The position numbers and the translations under genes are program-made. The notes under the pieces were generated by a model. It worked only from the letters and a program-made list of their open reading frames with translations, was not told the origin of the DNA and did no database searches. 64,000 nt of DNA, taken from positions 46,608 through 110,607 of the forward strand of contig JAXGGA010002996.1 of assembly GCA_038373865.1 (NCBI GenBank), given 5' to 3'. Source of the stretch: Uloborus plumipes. Lineage: Eukaryota; Arthropoda; Arachnida; Araneae; Uloboridae. Positions 55,623 to 64,000 of the stretch are shown here, in pieces; the stretch's first letter is position 1, and every line of letters starts with the position of its first letter.

Positions 55623-57563
55623 ATGGATAAGTTTTTGGTAAGATCTACGTGTAGTAGTTCTAAAAAGCAAAGAACTTTGTCACCGGAACAAGAAAAGCCT
55701 ATTGCAGCAGTAACAGATGCTGAGCAACCAAGCTGTTCCTCTACTTCTACGCCTTTGTTACGAACTTGTGAAAACAAAAAGAAATCAGGTAAACGTAAAT
55801 ATGATGAGAAGTATTTATCGTTTGGTTTTACTTATACTGGAAATTTCAGTGAACCTGTTCCACAATGTGTCATTTGTTTAGAAACTTTGTCAAATCATTC
55901 GATGAAACCATCACTTTTATTGCGTCATTTTAATACAAAGCATATCAATCTCATAAACAAGCCATTAGAGTTTTTTAAACGGAAGGAGTCTGAGTTAAAA
56001 GTGAATAAAGGAGCAATCACTTCATTTACGGGGTTAAACACTAGGGCTGTTGAAGCTTCATACAAGGTTAGTCTGAGAATCGCACAAGAACTAAAACCTC
56101 ATACTATTGGAGAGACTCTAATTTTTCCAGCAGCTAAAGACCTTGTTTCCACAATTATAGGGGATAAAGAGGGAAAACAGCTCGATGTGGTTTCCTTGTC
56201 TGATAATACTGTTTCAAGAAGAATATCTAATATGGCTTTAAATGTAAAAGACATTTTACTCAAGAAAGTGAACAGTAGTAAATACTTTGCGATACAAGTG
56301 GACGAAACAACAGATGTCGCAAATTTGGCTCAACTGTTATGTTATGTTCGCTATGAAGAAAAATACTCAGTTGGTGAAGATATGTTATTTTGTGAAACTC
56401 TTTCAGCTCATACTACTGGAGAAGACATATTTTATAAAGTAAATGAATTTGTGCTCAGGAATGGAATGGATTGGAAGAAATGTGTTGGTATATGCACGGA
56501 TGGTGCGAGAGCCATGACAGGAGCTCATAGTGGATTGGTAACTAAAGTAAAAAAAGAAGCTCCGGAGGCACAACATATTCACTGCAGCCTTCACAGAGAA
56601 GCGCTTGTAACAAAACGCTGTCCAGCACAACTAAAAACTGTTTTGAACGAGGCTGTAAAGACAGTGAATTTTATTAAGAGCAGAGCCTTGAATTCACGCC
56701 TTTTTCACAACTTATGTCAAGAAATGGACAGTATTCATAAACAACTACTGCTCCACACAGAAGTTAGGTGGCTTTCAAGAGGAAAGATGCTGACTCGCGT
56801 TTTTGAGTTACGTCACGAGATATTGATTTTTTTAACAGATTCTGATTTTGAGCTACGAAGTCGTTTTACTGATGAACTATGGCTGTGTCGACTGGCTTAC
56901 TTAGCTGACATTTTTTCAAAACTCAATGATGTGAACATGAGTTTTCAAGGTACTTCTAATACCCCGTTTCGAGTGTGTGACAAAATTAATGCCTTGAAAC
57001 AAAAAATCACCTTTGCAGATGATGAAGCCAAGAAAAGGAAGGTTTCGTTTTTTCCTTCTCTCAGCACTTTTGTTGAAGAAAATGAGCTTACACTTAGTAA
57101 GACAGTTCTTAGTGATATCAGTGACCATTGTAACATTTTGAAGGAAAACTTGAGCATTTACTTCCCAGAAAACTATAAAGAACATTTGTGGATGAAAACC
57201 CCGTTTAGTGACATTAAGAAAATGACAATCCCAGAGAATCTCTCATTAGCCGAAAAAGATCAACTGTTCGACTTAAATTGTGACTCAGATTTGAAGGAAG
57301 TTTTTGATAAAGCTACCCTGATTGACTTTTGGATTCAACGACGCCAAGACTACAGTGAAATCGCCAACCGAGCAGTCAAGTTTTTACTCCCATTTTCAAC
57401 ATCCTACTTATGTGAAGCTGCGTTTTCTTCTCTTTGTTACCTTAAAAACAAATACAGAAATAGGCTGGCTTGTGTTGAAAATGACTTGCGTTTGAAGCTA
57501 AGCCCAATAAAACCAGACATTGCAACTTTAAGCAAATCGCTACAAGCTCATCCTTCTCATTAA
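55623..57563 (+). CDS. hAT transposase, Buster/ZBED5-like, intact
   Basis: A 646-residue nuclear DDE-type enzyme that excises and reinserts its hAT element. The start MDKFLVRSTCSSSKK is chosen over the ATG at 55431 because relatives begin with this kind of short Ser/Lys-rich leader; the upstream 64 codons look like 5' UTR. A BED zinc finger is seen at about residues 60-107 (C82, C85, H102, H107). The catalytic region has D227 in FAIQVDETTD, D293 in GICTDGARAMTG and the HCxxH motif (H320, C321, H324). An insertion domain rich in helices follows. The hATC dimerisation domain has E598 in LCEAAFSSLCYLKNKYRNRL. There is no stop or frameshift over 1.9 kb of otherwise decayed DNA, which points to recent activity. 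It could also be a domesticated ZBED5-like gene, but the flanking TIRs and exact target duplication argue for a transposon. Confidence 0.95.
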   Translation: MDKFLVRSTCSSSKKQRTLSPEQEKPIAAVTDAEQPSCSSTSTPLLRTCENKKKSGKRKYDEKYLSFGFTYTGNFSEPVPQCVICLETLSNHSMKPSLLLRHFNTKHINLINKPLEFFKRKESELKVNKGAITSFTGLNTRAVEASYKVSLRIAQELKPHTIGETLIFPAAKDLVSTIIGDKEGKQLDVVSLSDNTVSRRISNMALNVKDILLKKVNSSKYFAIQVDETTDVANLAQLLCYVRYEEKYSVGEDMLFCETLSAHTTGEDIFYKVNEFVLRNGMDWKKCVGICTDGARAMTGAHSGLVTKVKKEAPEAQHIHCSLHREALVTKRCPAQLKTVLNEAVKTVNFIKSRALNSRLFHNLCQEMDSIHKQLLLHTEVRWLSRGKMLTRVFELRHEILIFLTDSDFELRSRFTDELWLCRLAYLADIFSKLNDVNMSFQGTSNTPFRVCDKINALKQKITFADDEAKKRKVSFFPSLSTFVEENELTLSKTVLSDISDHCNILKENLSIYFPENYKEHLWMKTPFSDIKKMTIPENLSLAEKDQLFDLNCDSDLKEVFDKATLIDFWIQRRQDYSEIANRAVKFLLPFSTSYLCEAAFSSLCYLKNKYRNRLACVENDLRLKLSPIKPDIATLSKSLQAHPSH

Positions 57564-57595
57564 CTTGTGTGTACTTATGTTTGAATTTGTTATAC

Positions 57596-58614
57596 AAATA
57601 CAAATACAAATGTGACGACCAGCAACAGGCTCTGGGCCCAACTGGGCTGGTCCTAGTCAAATTATAGATCCCAATGAAGATCAATGGCCCTCTTAAAACT
57701 ATCTACTCCTTTGCTCCTCACCGCCTCTTCCGGTAAACTATTCCAAGTTCCCACTACTCTGCTAAAATAGTAATTTTTCCGAATTTCCAGGTTAGCCTGA
57801 GATTTAAACAGCTTATAACAATGACCCCTTGTCCTGCTTTCCGTGCAAAAATTTAACCCTATAACATCTTTCATTTTGATAAATTTAAACAACTGAATCA
57901 TGTCCCCTCTGGTTCTCCTTTGCTCAAGACTATACATATTAAGCATTCTAAGTCTGGAATCATAGTCTAAATTAGAAAGTCCTTTCACTAACTTTGTAGC
58001 CCTCCTTTGTACCCTTTCCAATAAATTAATATCTTTCTTAAGATATGGAGACCAAAACTGAACAGTATACTCTAAATGAGGTCTTACCAAACTTCTATAT
58101 AAAGGCAGAAGAACCTTCTTAGATTTGTTTGAAATAGATCTATTTATAAACCCAAGCATCCTAATGGCTTTGTTACTAGCTATGCTGCACTGTTGACTAA
58201 ACTTGAAGTCTTGATTTATTAAGACACCTAGATCCATAACATTTTCTGCCTTACTAATGACTGAACCCTGTAAATAATAGCTTGTATGCTTATTCCCATG
58301 ACCTAAATGCAGCACTTGACATTTCCCAACATTTACTGCCATGCCCCACTTGTCTGCCCACTTAGTAATATGATCCAAATCTTCTTGCAGCTGATTTACT
58401 TGTTCATCATTTTCTACAACCCCCATAACTTTGACATCATCAGCAAAACAATTCATGTTTCCAGAAACATTTTCATGAATATCATTCATAAAAATAATAA
58501 ACAAAAGTGGACCTAAAACTGATCCTTGGGGAACCCCACTTAAAACCTCACTCCATTTAGAATGATTACCATTTACAACTACTCTTTGTTTCCTTGTTGT
58601 TTTCCAAATACAGT
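57596..58614 (-). mobile_element. CR1/L2-like LINE, 5'-truncated, inserted in the hAT
   Basis: The 3' end lies at the left, with an (AAATAC)n-type tail on the plus strand (57596-57611, (GTATTT) on the element strand), as in CR1/L2-type LINEs that end in a short repeat. A 9-of-10 target duplication TTTGTTATAC / TTTGTTCTAC flanks it (57586-57595, 58615-58624). The 5' end falls inside the reverse transcriptase, the usual result of incomplete target-primed reverse transcription. Confidence 0.85.
57662..58614 (-). pseudogene. LINE reverse transcriptase, C-terminal part
   Basis: From the truncation point the frame reads NCIWKTTRKQRVVVNG, then WSEVLSGVPQGSVLGPLLF (RT block with the GVPQGSVLGP motif), then CFADDVKVMG with the catalytic FADD box. 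After this come the thumb and C-terminal region (GKCQVLHLGHGNKHTSYYL, RPHLEYTVQFWSPYLKKD, SLEQRRTRGDMIQLFKFIK, YYFSRVVGTWNSLPEE) and a normal stop. The frame is intact over about 310 codons, so the insertion is fairly young. The N-terminal RT and the endonuclease are missing. The RGDMIxxFK and RVVxxWNSLP blocks fit the CR1/L2 group. Product, if any, is non-functional. Confidence 0.9.
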
Positions 58615-58937
58615 TTTGTTCTACACCTTAAAGTTTATTTATATTCTTTCATCCTAATTTTTATTTCAAAATAAGCATTGGTTATAACTATGAAAAGTTT
58701 AATTTTAACTAATTTATTTACAATTAACTGCAAAGAACTAAATAAACATTGTTTTAAAGTAAAGTACTTAAAAGGCTAAATGTTATTTTTTAATTGTTAT
58801 TTACAAACTTTACTATGTTGGCAATGGAATGATGATTAATCATTTTTATACTGGTGGTACATGAAAGGAGGACTTCATATTAGGTGGTACGCCATCAAAA
58901 AAGTTTGAGAACCGCTGTTCTAAATAATGTGCATAAC

Positions 58938-60863
58938 CTAGGCACCGATCGACCAATGCATCGGCGGCAACGGTTGAAATTTTTTCCATCGGCCATCTGC
59001 CTCAGCCGCCGATGCTAACAGGGAAAAAACATCAGCCCATCGGCTTAAAAAATACGTAAATGCCGATGGATGGCCGATGTTTTGTTTTGTTTTTTTTTAA
59101 TTTTCTTAAGAGGGAATTGTATTTTCTCCATTTTTTACTTAACAATTAAAAGTACGTTTAGCATGCGGTTTGAAATCGGGTAGCAAACGGGACTAACACA
59201 GTTCTGGGTTTTGGAATTTTCCGAATCGGGCAGATACTGAAATTTTCACAACACAGCACACTTTCCGAGTGATCGTTTTGATGCGAGTTTTAAGAATTAC
59301 AGTTAAACCTCCGAATAACGGACAGTAACGGAACCGGAAGTTTTTTCTGTTATTGGGAGGTGTTTGCTATAAGAGAGCATTATGTAATTTCAGATTTTAC
59401 CGAAAATTTGATGCAGAGTTATAATATTAAATATGTACCTTTGCACTACGATACTTATAATTTGTGCATTATTTACTCTCGCTTGAACTCATATCATTTT
59501 ACCTTTGCTTTTAAATGCTAACATGGATTTTCATTGCAATCCTTTAAACCAGCCCCCCCCCCCCGTTCATCTCTTTTGACGTATCTGTCTCTTAGTACGC
59601 CTGCCTACTTTTTCTCCACTGTTCTATGATTTTCTATGAGATATTTTCATTGAAAAAAAATTACAATTGTAAATATGTCGAAGGCCTCCAACTTACTGTC
59701 ATATTTATATACTCATTACTCAAGTCTATTTTATTTAAACTATAGCAGGGGTGGGATACGATGGATACAATTTCGTAGCAGCTAAAACTCTGTTTTGGAG
59801 CGGAAAAATAATTATTTTGGATCATACTGGAGAAAAACACTGTCTTGGAGCAAGCTGAAGCAGGAAAATTACAATTTTAGCGCGACTAAGCAAAAAAAAA
59901 AAAGAATGTCATTTTGATGCAAGATTCAGCAAAATAAAAAATCAAATTAGGAGCAAAAGCAGCAAAAAAAAGTTGCAAGCTGAAGCAAAATGGTTACGAG
60001 TCTGGAGAGAAATGAATTAAAACCAGCGCTTGGTTATTTTAAGGGGGAACGGGGTAAAGTTATTTCTGCTTTCACAGTAGCAAAAATTGGTCAGAATCAG
60101 TAAGAATGGTAAACACAGTACAAACCAAAATGTTCAGAGCTAAATGTAGTTTATTTGAAATGGAATCAGAATTTAAATGAAATTGTTTTCTTTTTAAAAT
60201 AATTATAAAGTTTTAAAAAATGATACAATTCTCATTTTCGTACATGTAAGTGGAACTTAATTTATGAGTAAAAGAGTATATTGCAAACTGATGAGGAATT
60301 GCTTTACAGAGATTCATATTACAAATATCGACAATTTTAATAGGAATTTTGTCAAATACCGCCCAGACGATGCCGAATTCTGCATCTTATTTTTTCTCCA
60401 TCTTTGTTGTATCTTTCTTTGTTATTTATAAAACACTTTGCGATTATATCACTCAGTCGTCACCAATTGATGATATTAGTCTGCATTGAAATTAAAATTG
60501 ATTAGTCAAAAAAAGAAAAAAGCACATTTGGAACATTGGATTGCAGCTAAGAAAGTATCTGTATGACTGCACCCAGTACAAATGGTACGAATGAGTTCTC
60601 AACTTATTACGTCTCTCTCTCTCATACAGTTTTTGTCGAGTGGTAGTAAAATAGAAATTTAGGCCAATATCTGAATGACTGAAGAAGTAGAATAAAATGA
60701 ATATATGACCCATAAAATCTTTTAAACATTTATTTTTCTAAATGTTTGTTTGTTTTTTTTTTTTTTGCCATCGGCCATTGAAAGAGGAAAAAAATCGGCC
60801 ATTGGCCAACTTTGAACGATCGGCATCGGCCCATCGGCGGAAAATGCCATTGGTCAAGCCTTA
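58938..60863 (-). mobile_element. hAT-A element, copy B (inverted)
   Basis: Inverse copy of 41940-46061 without the middle 2.3 kb. The right end GCCATTGGTCAAGCCTTA matches the left end of copy A, and the left end carries AATGCATCGGCGGCAACGGT. GGCCGATG-type words lie at both ends. The shared interior includes CTACCACTCGACAAAAA in inverse, the CT microsatellite, and the pogo-like end. No clean 8-bp duplication is visible, and the left end has an extra ACCGAT. Confidence 0.8.
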
Positions 60864-61420
60864 CAAAATATGTAAAAAAATGTGTCTTTAAAGAGTACAT
60901 TTGTTATTTGGGATTTTTTCTAGACCCTAAGTATAAATGAACTCAAGCTATTTATTATCTAACGAAGTTATTTAGTAACTTAAAGACATTCACACATAAA
61001 ATCATACATTTATAACATCTAAATATGGTCTACTCTAATGAGTATAGCTGATTTTAGATTTAGGCTACGTTGAAAAAAAAATATTCCATGAACTTGATAA
61101 ACTTAGACTAACACTCGGCAAACTCATGGTTAACTAGTTCTGGTTATCTTAAAGCAATACTTTAGTTCTTTTAGTAGTCTTTAAAGCCTTTTTAAATTGT
61201 TTTATAGATCAGACATATTTTCGAAATTTCGCCCTGGGTAAGATGAAATGGACCATTCCCTTTCAAATTAACAGCTCCATAGAACACATATTTTTCAGGA
61301 ACCACTTGCATGTCTTCATGGCATGGTCAATCGTATCCCTGGATCTCTCATTTTTTTTTTTTTTTTCACTTTTCATAGTTTCTCTGGATCAGGAAAGTTC
61401 TAAGCATAATGGACGAGAAC

Positions 61421-62666
61421 AGTGGCGTAGGAACTTTGCAAAAACAAGGGGAGCCCGGTACAGCGCCATAGCTTAGAGCTTTATGGGAGGGGGCACGACA
61501 AACTTAGTCCCCCTTTACATTCCAAGCTCAATTATTAAGTCATAAATGTTCAGAGAGAAAAATTTTGTTAAAAAAGAAATTTAAAAACTTTACAATTATG
61601 CCTTAAGACGGCAAGTTTAAGTACACTTTTACGAAATTTATATGAACTTAGTTTTAGATGCTTTGCTCAGAAACAGGAAGTCTTGAACTTCTTTCCCGGA
61701 AAAATTCCTAAGTGGTTCCTTTTTAAAACGACTTTTAACAACTTTTGGCGACTTTAGAGGCTAGAAATTTTCTAAAATCAAATTTTAACACTTTTAGTCT
61801 GAAAAGCAAATATTAACATATCTTCGGCTTCATTAGGGGCAGGAACTGAGATAGCAAAATCATTTTTGTCAATTTTTCAAAACTGTAACCTTAAAAACAC
61901 GTTTCGACAATTTTTATCACAAGGGAGGTTCTGGACTGTCCTCTAGAAATTCTTGGAAGTATAAATCATAAATACGCAACTGAAACTCTTTGATCTTAGA
62001 AAAAAAGTTTTTAAAAAATGCACTTCTGCCAGAATTGAAACTAATTATCTTGTCTTTATCTTCCGGTCCAATGCACCTTGTAAAAGAGGTAACAATGGTT
62101 AAAAGCCAGGTAATACTAATAAATACAGATTAAAAGTGGTATTAAAAAAACATCATAAATTGTGCACTTTAAGCACTAAAAGTTAATTAGATACTGCCTG
62201 ATTTTCTTAGGTAAAACCTTTCGCGTATTCACGCATGCATCAGGTCTTCTCTGATCTTACTAAAATAAGGGTGATAGGTAAGATAACAATAAGGAGAAAA
62301 ATAATAATAAGCATTTTGAGCCACATCAAACAATGTAGAACAATATTAATTTCAAATACATAGTTGCGTTAAATGTGTCAAAAGGATAGCAAATACAAGT
62401 TTTAAATTGAAAACTTCGGAAAGTTCCCACTCAGAACCCATCACCCCTTTCTTAAGTTGAATAGTTCCCAAGTGCTAGGCGCGGCTTCCAAAGACGGACA
62501 GAACTGTTGATTTTTCATCCTCCAAACAAGTGTCACAAATTATTTCTTTTGTTCTTCACCAAAATTATACTACAAAAAGTTTTAGTAAGGGAATTTTTCC
62601 AGGGAAGCTGAGCCGGTCTGAAATATTCCAGGGGGAGACCAAGCTTCCCCGGCTCCTACACCCCTA
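61421..62666. mobile_element. Decayed hAT-like element with tandem repeat block 4
   Basis: CAGTGGCGTAGGAACTTTGC on the left and the inverse of AGGGGTGTAGGAGCCGGGGA on the right are imperfect TIRs. Between them, 61640-62040 carries diverged ~110-bp units (CCTTAAAAACACGTTTCGAC, TCTTCGGCTTCATTAGGGGC) of the family at 23430, 25420 and 37490. The target duplication is not clear. Confidence 0.5.
62160..62545. repeat. Dispersed ~400-bp repeat, copy 2
   Basis: Diverged direct copy of 52240-52650; see landmarks there. It lies inside the decayed hAT-like element. Confidence 0.6.
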
Positions 62667-62823
62667 GATAAGTAAGGATTATAAGTTCTAGAGGTTATAA
62701 GATATAAGTTCTAAACACATTGCTAAAGCTCTTTATTATTCCAGTAATCAAAACATCAATAGTAATGTTCATTTAAACCATCAGACTCAGTTAATTACCT
62801 AAAACAAACAAATTTATTAGTAT

Positions 62824-62855
62824 GGGGTAATAAGAGACACCTGTCTCTTACCCCT
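62824..62855. repeat. Subterminal hairpin of the GGGGTAATAAGAGAC family
   Basis: GGGGTAATAAGAGACA, two bases, then TGTCTCTTACCCC. The two arms are inverted copies of the terminal motif. Confidence 0.8.
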
Positions 62856-63233
62856 ACAAAAAATAAAAATAGGGTAATAAGAGACTGACCCACAACCTGT
62901 AAATAAAGAAGCCTTTCAAGATTTCAAAAAATAGTACACAAATAATCATAGTCTTGGTCAAAAGTTTACACATTAACAACTCCCAAACATCTCACCTGCA
63001 AAGCAAAAAAATATAAACTTCAAAAAAAAAAAAGTCATGAACTTTTAATGTAAGTTCAAAGCAAAGGTTGTTTTCATTGTATCAAAAAAAAATTCAAATC
63101 ATGTTTTTAACTTTTAAATAAGTGCATTGTAGTAAAGTATACTTATGGTACTTTACTTGACATATTTTTAAAGTTGTCTAAGTATATTTTCTTGTAATTT
63201 TTTGACTGTGTCTCTTATTACCCCGGTCTCCCC

Positions 63234-63837
63234 TTTTTATTGTTTTCGGCACTTCATTCATTTTTGTCCCAATTTTTTGGCCCCTTGAGGCGAAAAACCT
63301 AGAACTTTCAAGATTTCTCACATTTTAGAGATGGCAGTTCACAACTTTTCCGCACGATCGCTAAACGATCAAGGAATTTTCGATACGCCCTAATGTAATA
63401 ATGTAAAATAAAGTAAAAAAAATATTAATACAAGAATAATTGAGGTATAAGGTGTCCCTAAGTCGAACAAGCTCAAACTGCCCTAATCTTTATATTTATC
63501 CTTTTAAATATCATTGATAATGAAGATGCCTAGTGAGTTCCCTGAAGCAATACTAACATTCATAACTTGACATACACTTTGTACTTGTTTCTTAATTTTT
63601 TAGGTTTGAAAGCACATACGGACAACTAATATTATTCAACACTTCAGCATCAAAATCATAACACGGTAATAAATGCATGACTGTAGACTTGAAAAAATTA
63701 AGCATCAAAAGTTGAATACGACTTCAAATTAATATCCAACTTTAACTTACATTTTGACCGCAATTCATTCGAAACATCCCTCAATTCCTTTTTAGAAAAG
63801 ATTGAAACATAACTTCCTCAACTTTGTTTACTTTTCA
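63234..63837. other. Non-coding spacer
   Basis: No gene or repeat recognised with confidence. On the minus strand KELRDVSNELRSK followed by GTAAGT (donor at about 63752) could be a short exon end, but no acceptor or start is convincing. Confidence 0.35.
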
Positions 63838-64000
63838 GATAAAAGAGACAGCCGATCACCGGAATTTTTAGAAGTGCCGAATTCTTTTTCATTATTTGAG
63901 AAAAGTTTTACATTGAACTATTCAGTTGCTGCTAGAGGGCGACATTTTCTTGGGACTTGTTATCACTCCAGGTTTTCACTACCTCTATGGCTGAAGAATC
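63838..64000 (+). CDS. Possible exon running off the window (weak)
   Basis: TTTGTTTACTTTTCAG ends at 63837 and looks like a splice acceptor. One frame after it (two bases in) stays open to the window end: KRDSRSPEFLEVPNSFSLFE and on through FTLNYSVAARGRHFLGTCYH. There is no recognisable domain. An open run of 53 codons can arise by chance, and the GCTAGAGGGCGACA phrase is reminiscent of arthropod repeats or 5' UTRs. Confidence 0.2.

Larger units (their letters stand above)
55300..58917 (+). mobile_element. hAT transposon (Buster/ZBED5-type), near-complete
   Basis: Ends CAGCGGTTCCCAAACT and the inverse of CAGCGGTTCTCAAACT. The exact 8-bp duplication TTCTAAAT is at 55292-55299 and 58918-58925. 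GGTGGTACG words are repeated at both subterminal regions. It carries an uninterrupted transposase frame and, downstream of its stop, a 1.0-kb LINE insertion. Without the LINE it is about 2.6 kb, the usual size for the group. Confidence 0.97.
54863..63233. mobile_element. TIR element, 'GGGGTAATAAGAGAC' family, carrying insertions
   Basis: Left GGGGAGACTGGGGTAATAAG followed by AGAC; right its inverse with one mismatch. The word GGTAATAAGAGAC recurs at 55062-55074, in the hairpin at 62824-62855 and at 62872-62885. The left flank is TA; the right flank is TT, so the target duplication is not intact. Without the hAT at 55300 and the hAT-A copy at 58938 about 2.8 kb remains. I cannot see an intact transposase in it. 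The design resembles 789-2079 and 8774-10063. Confidence 0.8.

Overview
The window is AT-rich, intron-and-repeat DNA from a eukaryote. It has no operons, no bacterial signals, no rRNA and no CRISPR. The transposon content (Tc1/mariner, many hAT families, a CR1/L2-like LINE, an R1-type LINE remnant, a tRNA-derived SINE, foldback elements) and the look of the Tc1 and LINE proteins suggest an arthropod, most likely an arachnid such as a spider. That placement is inference, because no host marker gene fixes the species.

Only one host-type coding exon is convincing: a minus-strand exon (35734-36417) for a small type II membrane protein with a LicD/fukutin-like fold signature. A perfectly framed acceptor lies just upstream of its ATG. 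Candidate upstream exons lie at 50457-50504 and 51554-51640, so the gene probably carries a 14 kb intron filled with transposons.

Layout. 0.8-2.1 kb: TIR element with 'AATGAATGGGCCA' termini. 2.7-4.2 kb: dead Tc1-like transposon. 4.5-5.1 kb: SINE and a 250-bp MITE. 8.8-10.1 kb: second TIR element with a transposase C-terminal remnant. 12.9-16.8 kb: hAT with a nested hAT. 17.5-19.4 kb: another hAT-like element with a nested insertion. 21.9-23.2 kb: near-perfect 1.37 kb palindrome. 23.4-26.3 kb: degenerate tandem repeats. 27.8-28.1 kb: second MITE copy. 28.8-29.1 kb: DUF4817-like HTH fragment. 29.2-31.7 kb: foldback element with two inward-facing copies of the same 5' coding end. 31.8-34.1 kb: Tc1 and LINE fossils. 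35.7-36.4 kb: LicD-like exon. 36.9-39.1 kb: repeat fragments. 40.2-50.4 kb: hAT carrying three levels of nested insertions. 54.9-63.2 kb: large TIR element containing a hAT with an intact transposase (55623-57563), itself split by a LINE.

Target-site duplications and paralogous copies allow the order of insertion to be read directly in several places. The most unusual signals are: (1) a group of TA-type TIR elements that repeat their terminal motif internally as hairpins, two of which carry the same C-terminal domain; (2) a foldback element made of two inverted 5' ends of one transposon; (3) hAT-like elements with different termini but a common interior; (4) an element inserted exactly at the edge of another element.
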